DNA of 64,000 nt. Source: Gadus chalcogrammus (lineage: Eukaryota; Chordata; Actinopteri; Gadiformes; Gadidae). Position numbers and translations under genes: made by a program. The notes beneath the pieces were generated by a model. That model did no database searches and had not been told where the DNA came from. It was given only the letters and a program-made list of their open reading frames with translations. Positions 1 through 53,760 of the stretch are shown one piece after another. Position 1 is the stretch's first letter, and each line of letters starts with the position of its first letter. The DNA lies in assembly GCF_026213295.1 (NCBI RefSeq), contig NC_079427.1, positions 33,979,170 through 34,043,169 of the forward strand, written 5' to 3'.

Positions 1-121
1 TTGGTTGTTTAACATGTTAAAAAGTCAAGGTTAAAACAAGAAATCAACATGAATGTCAAGAGACAGCATTCTTTTATTAAAAAAAAATGGTTTCTGAAAT
101 AAAACAATTTCATAAGGACAT

Positions 122-660
122 TGTGACGACCCTGGTGAGTCTTTGACTCCACCCTTGCTTTGACTCCACCCTGGCTGTTTGGTTTGCCTGTTCTCTCTCT
201 CTCTCTCTTAATAGGTGATGCAGTTCAGGTGTGCCTGTGTTGGCAGCAGGTTAAAAGCCTGCTTTCACAACAGTCATGGTCGCTCCCTCCTCCCGGCGTG
301 TTGGTTTTCTTTGTCCTTTGTTTGGTTACACACAGACTGACTTTTGCATGACACTTTGGGTTACTTTACATTTAACTGATTTATACCACACTTCTTTATC
401 TTTATTCTATTTAATTATATGTAAAATTATCTTCGTACTATAATAAATTCTTTTATTATTGTAAAACGGCGTGGTCTCCCCCATTTCATGTTGCATGCTA
501 GAGCCAGCATGTGACATATGGGGGCTCGTCCGGGATTAATTTTCCAAAATTTGGTAAGGTAACTTAATTTTAAGTATGCTTTGTTTTGACTTGGCTGTAT
601 AGTTGAATTGGCTTTTGGATTGTACTGACGGGAATAAATTGCCTGTGCAGTCAAATTATC
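122..660 (+). mobile_element. Lone 5' LTR plus leader of a retroviral-type element
   Basis: The LTR runs from TGTGACGACC at 122 to GTGACA at 516. A two-base spacer (TA) and an 18-nt primer-binding site at 519-536 follow. A polyadenylation signal, AATAAA, sits at about 442, and a good splice-donor match (GGTAAG) lies at about 552-557 in the leader. An LTR ending in CA, a 2-nt spacer, then a tRNA-Pro site is the arrangement of gammaretrovirus-like endogenous elements. No gag, pol or env follows: recognisable leader stops by about 660 and unrelated DNA begins, so this is a truncated relic. I found no second LTR in the window, so its outer boundary is inferred from one copy only. Confidence 0.7.
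519..536 (+). other. tRNA-Pro primer-binding site
   Basis: TGGGGGCTCGTCCGGGAT is the complement of the 3' end of vertebrate tRNA-Pro over all 18 bases. It is positioned two bases after the LTR end, which is strong support for the LTR call to its left. Confidence 0.8.
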
Positions 661-1012
661 AGAAAATGGGGAGACACACGCTTACATAACAGACATTTCA
701 ATAAATTAAACAGGGGCACTGGCAGTGTGCGAATACGGGGGGGCGAGCCCCAAATTGAAGACCCCCTGATTGAAACTTGAGACCCCCCGATTGAAACTTG
801 AGAACCCCTGAATGCCTAAACTGCTAAATCGATAAAGACGGGCAGAAGAAGAATAAATAATAATAAATGTCATAAATTGGCATAAGTGTCATCAAATAAA
901 AACAGCAAGAGTCAAGAAAAAATACATTGTAGAAACAACACCTTGATGTGTAAATCGAATGCGCATGGTTTTGTAAATCAATTCCCTCGGGTCTCAATCC
1001 GGCCGCACGGAA

Positions 1013-1730
1013 TAGAGTGGCGAAGTCACGCCTCTTCCGGTAGAGCTCATGGGACCTATGAGATCGAAAAATATGAATGGGTGTCAATGGAGAGAAAATA
1101 ATTATTTTCTGGTCCCAGTCTTTATATGCCCTGGATTACACATATGTTGTTTGTGGGTTTAAATGATAATTTTTCATGCAAAGAAAACTAAAAAATCTCG
1201 TGAAGAAGTTTGATAATTTTAGGTTTTATGTGAGGCCGCTTTGTGAACTACAGCTCTTCGCTGCTCTCGACGCATATGATATACGTCACCACACCCGCAC
1301 TTGGAACTCGGCACAGAGATGGCGATCTCTCTGCCCCACTTCACAGCTTTTTCCATGGGGAGGATAAAAGCATCGAAAGAGGTGAAAACCACTATAAGTC
1401 GGGGCACGTGCAGAGTTTCAGTTAGGCCGATGGGAAGATTGTCGGTCTTCTCCACGCCAGTCGCAGGGAGCGTGACGTCACATACGAGCCGTGTAGTCTT
1501 TCTCGTTGTGTTTTCTCTACAGCCTTTATCTGAACAATTGCACAATAAACGGTCAAACTCTTTGCATGAAAAATTATCCTTTAAATCCACAAACAACATT
1601 TGTGTAATCCAGGGCATATAAAGACTGGGACCAGAAAATAATTATTTTCTCTCCATTGACACCCATTCATATTTTTCGATCTCATAGGTCCCATGAGCTC
1701 TACCGGAAGGGGCGTGACTTCGCCACTCTA
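1013..1730. mobile_element. Non-autonomous DNA element with ~170-bp terminal inverted repeats
   Basis: The arms at about 1013-1184 and 1559-1730 are reverse complements with few mismatches. Both begin GAGTGGCGAAGTCACGCC at their outer ends. They enclose about 370 bp without a convincing ORF; the open frames here are shadows. The flanks (AATA/TATA) allow a TA-type target duplication. The superfamily was not identified. Confidence 0.75.
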
Positions 1731-3303
1731 TAGGTTTGTTCTACACCGCAGGGATTCCCCATGAAGCATTGTGACCGGTTGCCATGGTTATCTCCGTGGG
1801 GTTAATTTGCAGTTGCAGTGCAAATTAGGATGTTGTCAGCTTAGTTACATTAAACTGTAATCAGAAAAAGCGGTTATATGCTATAGACCCTAGAGTATCC
1901 GTGGTATAAAGGCTGGGACGAATTTCGAATTATAAATATGTTGAAAGTATGGACCGTCGCGGTTCCCATTGAAACAATGGCGCAGCGTTTTTTCATTTTT
2001 TCATTACGGTTTTCGTTTGCTTATTTTTCCTAAACGGTTATGATTTACTAACCGGTTACACATGTACACGTGTACCCGTGCACACCCCCACCAGCAATTA
2101 TACAGTAGGAATGGCTGAAGTTAGGGTTTATCTTTTCACATTTCACTGTACAGTTACGTTGGTTTTACCATCCTGTTAAAGCTTCTCGTGTGCTTTAGTC
2201 TGATAGAGGTGCATCATGACATAAAGCAACTTCAACAGGTGATTTACAATCGTGTCCATAAACTCAACTCAGACTATATCGCTGTGGTTTTCATGAACAT
2301 GTTGTAAAATTAAGATATTTCTGTTAATCAAAACCAAATATTGTTTGGAGATAATTGCTTAAATGGAAACATGTAAAAAATAAAACTAAGTTCATTATTC
2401 AATAAGTTTGTATTCTAAAAAGCTATTATGCCCATAGCCAGCTGTGAGATCACAAAATATTAGAGCTAAAAAGGATTTGGAAACTAAATACCCCCCCCCC
2501 CCCAGCCTGATACACACTGGGTATTTCGCACACTGGACACTGGCCCACCAGTCCCACATCACATTCACACCCTTTCATATGTACAAAAAACGATTCAGAA
2601 AACAGTGCTTAAAATGTTGATAAACCGCAGCTAAACTATTGAATAAACTTTAAAGTTAAAAGCACCATAGGAGTCAGCTTAGTTAGCATTAGCCAACTTA
2701 GCATTAGCATGGCTAGCGGTAGTCACTAAGAATCAGGATGGAGTTGCCTTCTCACTTTATGACACAGTGAGTCAGCATCGCCATCATCAGCTTACTGTTT
2801 CATGTCCTGGGATGGCACCTAGCGTTAGCATTGTCCCAAAGGCTAAGACAGCTTCGGCTGGTCACTGGTCGCTGCATCTGTGTGTGTTCCAACATTTACT
2901 GTCCGTTTTGGAACAGTGCCTTTATCTGTTGAGATCTGAGCAGAAAAGGATTGTGGGGATTTTCCCTGAGGATTCGTGATGGAGGGATGAAAAACCCTGC
3001 CTGGGGACCATGGCAACCTGGTACTATGGTTAGCTGAGAAGGAAAGAGAGAGAGAGGTGAGTTTCTATCAAAAGTTCTCGCATATTGAACCACATTATAA
3101 AAAAATAAAATTGCTAATGTAGGTGCCTTTTATCCAGTGTAAAAAATCGTTACTTCATTATTTTGGGATCTTTTCGAGATCTGGCTTTTCCACTTTAAAT
3201 TGTGCATAAAAAGAGAGCGCAGGGAGCACAGAGATAGAGAGAGACAGAGAGAGACAGACGGTACCCTAGAGGAGGAGCTCTCCATCAGCTGTGTTGCAGA
3301 GCG
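1731..3303. other. Unassigned non-coding DNA downstream of LMLN
   Basis: No supported gene. It contains a 13-C homopolymer at 2491-2503 and short direct repeats of TTAGCATTAGC near 2685-2710. The 3' UTR of LMLN must begin at 3303 and run leftwards. I saw no clear AATAAA on the minus strand within it, so the transcript end is not placed. Confidence 0.5.
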
Positions 3304-45524
<42,221 letters not shown>

Positions 45525-45760
45525 CCTCGCTCCCCGACCAGCTGCTCTCTCATCGGTCCGCTGGCGGTCGCTCCATGCATCGGCTGCTGAGTGGAAATAT
45601 CACGTCACTCCTCGACGGAATAAGAGATATAAGGGGTATTATTACGATCCTCCCCCGCGAATGGAAACGTTTCAATACAGCTGTGCATGTATTGTTGCAA
45701 TAAGAAGAAGAACAAATATATTAAGAAGGTGGTTGAATTAAATGCTTAATTCTACGGACT
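45525..45760 (-). promoter_or_regulatory. Presumed LMLN promoter/5' UTR
   Basis: GC-rich sequence directly upstream of the ATG, with a CRE-like TGACGTGA on the minus strand (about 45602-45609). No TATA box placed. Inferred from position; the transcription start is not known. Confidence 0.4.
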
Positions 45761-48069
45761 GGCGCTACGGTCTGCTGTCTTCTTCTTCATCAGAGGACCA
45801 GAACGCTGCCCCTGTTGGCCCGGAACAGAAGGCCAGAGCACTGCCCCTTGCTAACCTGGCTGCAGCACGCAGAGGCTCAACGTTACGCCTGAACGTCTGA
45901 CTCCGCCTCCGCCTCCGCAGATCGAGGAGTGGGCTAAATGTGGGCGCTACCTACGGACAGAGGGCGTAAAACCCACAGTGTAGAATGTAGAATAACGTCA
46001 GTGGCGTTTCTACATGTAAAAAACAGATGAGGCTAATATTTTTTATTCTTTTAAATGACGAACCAGTGTTCATGACGTCCCCCGTTTATTTTCACAGTCG
46101 TGGCGATCTTTGTAGACGTTGATGTAATGTTATTATTCTTCTATAAATAAAACATCATTAATATAACTTGTGTTTTTAATATTCAACTCATTCAGTCTAC
46201 TTTCACTCTGCCGTACAACATACAGTCAATCCAGCATCTGTTGATGTAAGAGCTCCACCTAGTGTCAGCTCCTTTGTTAGCACTCATCATTACATCCCCC
46301 TTCCAAACAGGTGAGTATGACATTAAACACAACTCTTAAATAACTGTCAGTCTGAGTAACATTCAACATGTCAAAATTAGTGCAACAAACTATATTCCTT
46401 AGCACTTAGATTTTCTCTGTAACCAAATGTCCTAACAGTGCAAATAAAATAAATTCTAGCTTACAGCCTAAATTATTGTCAGATTTGTGCTTTTGTCAGA
46501 TGGTCACGCTTTTATGATCGCAATGCTTTTTAGTCCGCAAGCCAGACCTCCTGTGTTATAAGTTCCAAATTCAGTGCCTTTTTAGTCAGCCAGCCAGATC
46601 ATCTAGGTGTCTTGTTACACGCTTTATAAGTTAATTATATTTAAATTATTACAGCCATGGAGCATTTATTTTCGCGGAGTTATCGTAACATCCTCTCTTG
46701 TTCAATCGATATAAATACACAGTGGAAAGGAGTGAGAGGGAGCCATAGAGAGAGACACTGATGAACTGGGGAGCCATACTCTCTAACAACGTTCAGAGGC
46801 TTGTAAACAGTCTACTGAGTCTGACACGGTGCTTAAATTGGCTCTGGAGACGCAGGAATGTTGTTGGATTCAACTATTTGTGCATGGAAGCAAAAAAAGA
46901 TCTCCCCATCAAGGCCAACAGCAGAGTAGCCTACGAAAAGAATAGACTGATATGAATGCTTCAAATATTAAAACCCGATTGATTAGGCCTATACCGACAT
47001 AATATCAGTCCTAATCCTGAACGCACCGTGCGTTATTTTTCACGGCATTTTCCCCCAGACAGACAGACAGACAGACACTTTATTTACCCAAAACTAACTT
47101 TCATAATCCAGCAGGTTACACAATACAAATAACTCTTACACAAATACAGACAGCCTATACAGTAGGCTAATACAGCGCCCACCTCAGCAAAAGGTAAAAT
47201 GTAAAAAGAAGATATAAGCTACATTTAAAATACAGATGTGTAGCCTACATAAAAATACAGATGCCACATGAAATATGAAAATAGGATGCAATGTATAAAT
47301 ATGCAAAACTAGGATATAACTAGGCTATAATGAGAATACTCGGTTACAGCTGTGCAATGACTATCCAAAATTAAATTAGTTGTATGGAAAGATTTTTGTC
47401 TATGGAATGATCTTGTCACTTTACTGCCACACATTGTGTGTGTCAGTAAAGTGATAGAATATAGGAGGTAGGAGAATCCGTGTATGGTTCGTTCTTTGAA
47501 TATTCAGATTTAAAACAAAATCAGAAAAAACAATTAACAGGATTGTTTTTAGTTTTTTCTGATTTGGTTTTGAAACTGAAAAAGGGCAAAAGGAATAAAC
47601 AAATAAACGGCATTTGTGTTTCTGTGTTTTGTGTGTTGGTTTTTTAAACCCGAAACAGAAAAACAAAAATAGATACATGCATAGTTATAGGCTACACCAG
47701 AAGGCAGAACGCAGCGAAGAAAAAAGAGCCAACCACCTTAACCAGCAATAGACTGTCTAATTATATTTAGCCTTAGTTATGGCCGCACTTGAACCTCATG
47801 GTGATTTTATTCGTGAACTAGGCTATTTGACACTGGAAAGACACACGACGCGATCAGTATACCACTCTAAAGCAATCTAGTGCCCCGAAGTGCTCCGTTA
47901 TGACGATGAGGAGGTTCTGTGTGGAGCACAACCTTCAAAGAAGAATTCTAGTATCCGATTTAGTTTCAGATAGTCCACTCGCAGACTAGTCGCCGGCTCC
48001 CATGGGAAACAATAAAGCTGGCCATTGTAGAATGCGAGAGACTCGATGGAACGTTTGAAACGTCTTTAT
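45761..48069. other. Intergenic DNA, no supported gene
   Basis: Contains an (AGAC)n tract at about 47056-47078 followed by ACTTTATTTACCC, which on the minus strand looks like a LINE 3' tail. The 64-codon open frame at 46761-46955 has no recognisable features. Confidence 0.5.
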
Positions 48070-48082
48070 ATGTATTTTTATT

Positions 48083-49068
48083 CATCTCATCTCATCTTCG
48101 TCCGCTTATCCGGGGTCGTGTCGAGGGGGGAGAGCAGCTCAAGCAGGGGGCTCCAGACTTCCCTTTCCCGGGCATCATTGACCAGCTCTGACGGGGGGAT
48201 CCCAAGGTGTTCCCAGGCCAGTGTTGAGATATAATCTCTCCACCTAGTCCTGGGTCTTCCCCGAGGTCCCCCCCTTCCCACTGGACGTGCCTGAAACACC
48301 TCCAAAGGAAGGCGCCCGGTGGGCATCCTTACCAGATACCCGAACCACCTCTGCTGACTCCTTTCCAAGTAAAGGAGCAGCGGCTCTAATCCGAGTTCCT
48401 CACGGATGGCTGAGCTTCTCAACCTATCCCTAAGGGAGACGCCAGCCACCCTTCTGAGAAAACTCATCTCGGCCGCTTGTACCCACAATCTCGTCCTTTC
48501 GGTCATCACCCAACCCTCATGACCATAGGTGAGGATAGGAACGAAGATCGACCGGTAGATCGAGAGCTTTGCCTTGTGGCTCAGCTCTCTTTTCGTAACA
48601 ACGGTGCAGTAAAACGAACGCAATACCGCCCCCGCTGCTCCGATTCTCCAGCATATCTCACGCTCCATAGTACCCTCACTCGCGAACAAGACCCCGAGGT
48701 ACTTGAACTCCTTCACTTGGGCTAAGGACTAATTTCCTACCCGGAGTAAGCAATCCACCGGTTTCCTGCTAAGAGTCATGGCCTCAGATTTAGCGGTGCT
48801 GATCCTCATCCCAGCCGCTTCACACTCGGCCGCCAGCCGATCCAGTGAGTGCTGAAGGTCACAGGCCGATGATGATCCAATGAGGAACACATCTTCTGCA
48901 AAAAGCAGTGACGAGATCCTCAGACCACCGAACTGCAACCCCTCCCCACCACGACTACGCCTCGATATCCTTTCCATGTATATCACAAACAGGATTGGTG
49001 ACAAGGCGCAGCCCTGGCGGAGACCAGCACCCACTGAGAACGAAACTGACTGGCTGCCGAGGACGCGA
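48083..49068 (-). mobile_element. Rex3/RTE-like LINE, 5'-truncated (copy 2)
   Basis: 13-bp duplication ATGTATTTTTATT (48070-48082 and 49069-49081). Includes the end of RT: LRQGCALSPILFVIYMERIS, then FAED where an ADD-type catalytic motif is expected, then a stop or frame change near 48728, then the same C-terminal domain as copy 1. Tail of TGAGATGA repeats. Confidence 0.87.
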
Positions 49069-49189
49069 ATGTATTTTTATTTATTTTTTAAAACAACCTC
49101 TTGCCTACAGAGCAAGCGTCTCTATCGATTGGGCCACGGCCACGGTGACCACACTGTTGTAACTGGATTTACTAATATATATCTATATG

Positions 49190-50290
49190 ACGCTACAACT
49201 AACAACAAATGAGAGGAGAACTCCTCAAAGCAGATCTGTGCTGGCTGAACTGATTTGGTCTGCTTTCTCTTGTTCAGCGATTGGGCGCAAACACTTCAAA
49301 TGCATTGGCTGAGAGAAAAGAAGGGCGGAGATTATTAGCATACTAAAGAAACGCCGTATTTTACGGCGTTGTGATGTGCACAAAAGCGCTGTATTTTACG
49401 CGCAGTTTGATGTTCAAAACTGTGCTTTTTACGCTCGCTCTTGAAAGGCTTAATTGCGGCGTAAAAAACTGCGCTTTTTTGCGCATGACGGCGTAAAATA
49501 CGGCGTTTTTCTACATTTTACAGCGTTTTTCACGGCGTGATGAAGGTGATACGCGTCTAAATGATGCCGTTTTCTGGCGGGGATGGCTTGCCATAGAGGA
49601 CGGCTGCGTCCTCTGCCCTGCGTCCATTCCTACCGGGCGCGTAACGGCAGTGTAGCGCTGCCTTGCGAGCCAGCCGTATTCACGTGAGATCACGAGATCA
49701 CGCGATAATCCTAAACCTAATGTAATCACCTTCCACTCCCAAAACTATTGCAATTAAATGCCACGCTTTGTCCTTTCAGACATTTTCCTTATAAAAAGGA
49801 TGATTTGGTACATAAATGACTTCATGTTGCTGAACTTCGACAATGAGTGCTTTTGGCCGTAGTATCTCGTCGCTTTCAAAGTAGAGCGAGCAGAGCTGTA
49901 CAACTCGCAAAGAAGATGGCTGCGCCCTGCTGCTATCCATTTGGATTTACGAAGTGGTAAAGTCGCAAATCTCCCAGCTTTCTTGCGGCATTTCACTGAG
50001 GCACGCCCCCTTTTGGTCGTATGCGTTTTAATATCCATCCGTCTCGGAGGTCCGAGGACGTTGCCTAGCGACACGCACAAACACGCCCCTTTTCCTCGGA
50101 CGGCGATCTCGCCATCTCGGTTGAACTCAGTGGTGACCGAGCGAAATTCCGAGACAGAATTCAAGATGGCTGCGCCCATTGTGACTTGAAGTATGAACTG
50201 TTTTCATTGTGCTTGGACCACTTTGGTGGTTTAAATGGTAATTTCAATCACTCGTATTACTGCAATACCTTACTGCGTCCGTATCTCTGC
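49190..50290. other. Harbinger-like fragment and palindromic DNA
   Basis: 49340-49550 is rich in ACGGCGT/ACGCCGT palindromes around TATTTTAC. 49563-49850 is an inverted, partial copy of the element at 54165-55622 and serves as empty site for two MITEs found there. A block (CGAGCAGAGCTGTACAACTC) at 49887 recurs at about 50588. Confidence 0.6.
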
Positions 50291-50385
50291 CTATGTACAC
50301 AAATATATTGTATTTGTGTACAGCACTTTGGTCAACTACTGTTGTTTTAAATGTGCTATATAAATAAACTTGACTTGACTTGACT
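50288..50385 (+). repeat. LINE 3' tail with (TTGAC)n
   Basis: CAGCACTTTGGTCAACTACT, then TGCTATATAAATAAACTTGA, then TTGAC repeats: a common fish non-LTR 3' end. No upstream ORF recognised. Confidence 0.6.
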
Positions 50386-50631
50386 ATGGCCTATAGCCTA
50401 CTTATATTGGATCGCCTGGTCCTCTGCCAATGCTACCGCGACAACAGCTTTCCGGGTGGCGTCCATGTTTTCCTCCAACGACCGAGCGAAATAATAAAAC
50501 GCTTGAAGTGTGGGCGTGGCATCAGATCCGAGATCCGAGTCGGTTCGCAGAGAATACTCGAACGCACCGTCGCTTTCAAAGTAGAGCGAGCAGAGCTGTA
50601 CAACTCGCAAAGAAGATGGCGGCGCCCATAG

Positions 50632-51309
50632 TTAATGGGGGATGTATTTTCTTTGTATTTGTACCACGTTGGTGGTTTTAATGTCGTTTTTAAAACCTCT
50701 TACACACTTGATTTCATTACTGCTTTAATCCGGTCACCAATATATGCATTGCACGGTCTTGCTTTGCGTGCAATTCAATGTAAAGTTTTGTTTTCAAGCT
50801 GGTTTGCTAAAGAGGCTATGTTGCTAATGATGACTAGCCTGCTACTACTCCCCCTCGTGGCTCGACAGAAACACAAATGGCAAACTGGAAGGCTGGAGCA
50901 AGGGAAATACGTCACGTTCTCGCTGAAGCTGGTCGTTCGTACCAGCGTACCATCCAAATGGATAGCAGCATTAATGGGGGATGAGATGTATTTTCTTTCT
51001 ATTTGTACCACGTTGGTGGTTTTAAGGTAGTTTTTAAAACCTCTTACACACTTGATTTCATTGCTGCTTTAATCCGGTCAACAATGTATGCATTGCAAGG
51101 TCTTGCTTTGCGTGCAATTCAATGTAAAGTTTTGTTTTGAAGCTGGTTTGCTAAAGAGGCTATGTTGCTAATGATGACTAGCCTGCTACTAATCCCCCTC
51201 ATGGCTCGAAAGAAACACAAATGGCAAACTGGAAGGCTGGAGCAAGTGAAATACGTCACGTTCTCGCTGAAGCTTGTCGTTCGTACCAGCGTACCATCCA
51301 AATGGATAG
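50632..51309. repeat. 339-bp tandem duplication (two copies)
   Basis: 50632-50970 and 50971-51309 align end to end with few differences. Both contain TTGTACCACGTTGGTGGTTT and end CATCCAAATGGATAG. Confidence 0.88.
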
Positions 51310-52537
51310 GGGACTCTCTAAATCGACGCCACTTCGACCTGGGCGGGACTTTATGTCCTACGTCACTCGCTATGGGTGTGCATGTGTGCGCATAGCCGTC
51401 ACTCGCCATGGGTGTGCATGTGAGAAAGGTTTTGGCTTTAGTGTCTATGGGTTGGTAATAAAGGTTCTGATGATTTTTCTGATGGAAAAGTGGTCTTTTA
51501 TTTCCATAATCTTTGTTCAGTGAACGCATAAACCCGTTTGTTAGTTAGCAGTTAAACAAAATGCGATCTCTTTGTTTACAGTTACCAACGACCAACTGAT
51601 GATTGGGGGTTCGATTCCCTAGTGATGCAAGGTTTTTTCTTTCATTTTGGACTGCACACACATCGCGAGTGACGGATACTCGCACAATGTACACACATCA
51701 CTGTCTTTACAATTTCTAGGCAACCGAAGTTTAAAGATTGTCAAGTGGTTAACTCTTGAATCGCATGTACTAAGACCTGATGGGTTAGTGGTCAGAGAAC
51801 AACTCATTAACGCGGGGATAAGGGGTTCGATTCCTTAATGAAGCTAGCTTTTTTCTTTCATATTGGACTGGATGTTTGCATGCCATTTTGCGTAACTTGT
51901 AGTTTATGATGAAGAAATGTTACTGGGGTTAAGGTTAGGGTAACGCTAACACAAAGTGTTTTTGCAACACAATATTTCTTACAATAACAAAGTCCAAAGT
52001 TTTGATGACTCCAGTAGGAAACTTAAGATACCTAGAGAAATGCGTGAGTGCTCACAAAACATCAACAAGTCAGCAGTGTGGTACAGGGTGATCATTTCTG
52101 AAACACAGTACAAAAGCTGAAACTATTAGCCAGGAGTGGGAAAGATGCAGACGCAGACGTGGGAAGCAATAAGACGCACCAACACACAGTTGCCTGTTGC
52201 AAAATGGTTCAGAGTTTAATAGAAATAGTTAGGGTTAGCTGGTATGGGGTTATCTGGTATGGCTATAGTCTAATGTTACCTTAGTTCGTGTTGTTTCGTC
52301 ATGTTAATCGCTAGTAATAGTAAGTCCTTTGTAGAAATATAGCCTATAATCACAGACTGTAGGAATGTCACCCACCCTCCATCGCGTATGACACTGACGC
52401 TCGTAATCTGTAGTGCAAGGGAGTTCGTGCACAGATCCCTGAGACAAACGGCTACGCGCACACATGCAAACCCATAGCGAGTGACGTAGGACGTAAAGTC
52501 CCGCCCAGGTCGAAGTGGCGTCGATTTAGAGAGTCCC
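51310..52537. mobile_element. Mutator-like non-autonomous element
   Basis: 1,228 bp, ends GGGACTCTCTAAATCGACGC and its complement extended to ~90-bp TIRs, with a perfect 9-bp duplication AATGGATAG (51301-51309 and 52538-52546). Long TIRs plus a 9-bp duplication point to the MULE superfamily. The first unit of the 339-bp repeat retains the uninterrupted target (AAATGGATAGCAGCATTA, about 50956-50973). Inside are two tRNA B-box-like blocks. Confidence 0.8.
51768..51890 (+). repeat. tRNA-like block inside the Mutator-like element
   Basis: GGGTTAGTGGTCAGAGAAC (A-box-like) and GGGGTTCGATTCCTTAATG (B-box) at tRNA-like spacing, followed by TTTTTTCTTTCATATTGGAC. A second B-box plus the same downstream block lies at about 51607-51655. 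Reads as a SINE head or tRNA relic; no good cloverleaf. Confidence 0.45.
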
Positions 52538-52634
52538 AATGGATAGCAGCATAAAGGCTCGATTCCACCGGAGGAGTACGTGCCGCGGGACGGCTGCGCC
52601 GCGGTCACCGCTGCTGATCGCTTCCACTCTAACG

Positions 52635-53032
52635 CCCCGTGCCCACTACATGCGTCCGTCGACTGATCCCCATTGACTTTCAATGGGGACGGACGCGCAA
52701 TGCATTGTGGATCCGTCCGTTCCGTTGGTGCCGTCGGCTCAGTCATTGCTCAGTCAAAAAGTTGAAAAATGTTCAACTTTTTCGGCAGCGACGGATCCGT
52801 CATCCAATCAGATCCCGTATGCAAATTTAAGCCCTGTGACGTGACTCGGGCTCTGACGATACTGGAAAGCGGGAAAGCGGGTCATCTTGCATCGCAACAA
52901 GCAGGAAGTAGCGGGAAGAACCCGGCGAAGCGATTTGATTGGCTGACGGATGCCTCTGCAAAGACTACTCCCCCATCAGTCAGCCACGCCTTCCCACATC
53001 AGTCAACGGACGCATGAAGTGGGCATGTAGGG
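52635..53032. mobile_element. 398-bp MITE, copy 1 of tandem array
   Basis: Begins CCCCGTGCCCACTACATGCG, ends CATGAAGTGGGCATGTAGGG; 28-bp imperfect TIRs. Central hairpin AAAGTTGAA-AAATG-TTCAACTTT. Preceded by TAACG and followed by TTACG. Open frames in it are shadows. Confidence 0.88.
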
Positions 53033-53037
53033 TTACG

Positions 53038-53435
53038 CCCCGTGCCCACTACATGCGTCCGTCGACTGATCCCCATTGACTTTCAATTGGGACGGACGCG
53101 CAATGCATTGTGGATCCGTCCGTTCCGTTGGAGCCGTCGGCTCAGTCATGGCTCAGTCAAAAAGTTGAAAAATGTTCAACTTTTTCGGCAGCGACGGATC
53201 CGTCATCCAATCAGATCGCGTATGCAAATGTAAGCACTGTGACGCGACTCGGGCTCTGACGATACTGGAAAGCGGGAAAGCGGGTCATCTTGCATCGCAA
53301 CAAGCAGGAAGTAGCGGGAAGAACCCGGCGAAGCGATTTGATTGGCTGACGGATGCCTCTGCAAAGACTACTCCCCCATCAGTCAGCCACGCCTTCCCAC
53401 ATCAGTCGACGGACGCATGTAGTGGGCATGTAGGG
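53038..53435. mobile_element. 398-bp MITE, copy 2 of tandem array
   Basis: Same orientation as copy 1, separated from it by exactly 5 bp (TTACG) and followed by TAACG. Confidence 0.88.
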
Positions 53436-53440
53436 TAACG

Positions 53441-53740
53441 CCCCGTGCCCACTACATGCGTCCGTCGACTGATCCCCATTGACTTTCAATGGGGACGGAC
53501 GCGCAATGCATTGTGGATCCGTCCGTTCCGTTGGAGCCGTCGGCTCAGTCATGGCTCAGTCAAAAAGTTGAAAAATGTTCAACTTTTTCGGCAGCGACGG
53601 ATCCGTCATCCAATCAGATCACGTATGCAAATTTAAGCACTGTGACGTCACTCGGGCTCTGACGATACTGGAAAGCGGGAAAGCGGGTCATCTTGCATCG
53701 CAACAAGCAGGAAGTAGCGGGAAGTAGTGGGCATGTAGGG
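53441..53740. mobile_element. MITE copy 3, internally deleted
   Basis: Same orientation. About 98 bp missing before the right end (junction at GGGAAGTAGTGGGC). Confidence 0.85.
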
Positions 53741-53760
53741 TTACCCTACATGCCCACTAC
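53724..53760. repeat. Perfect 37-bp palindrome at MITE junction
   Basis: 18-bp arms (GTAGTGGGCATGTAGGGT and its complement) around one T, formed by copies 3 and 4 meeting end to end. Confidence 0.95.

Noticed and set aside
46761..46955. 64-codon frame in the LMLN-THAP intergenic region
   Set aside because: No recognisable motif, no splice or promoter context; length is within chance for this composition.
51600..51850. Possible tRNA genes
   Set aside because: B-box sequences are good, but acceptor and anticodon arms do not form; more likely tRNA-derived repeats.
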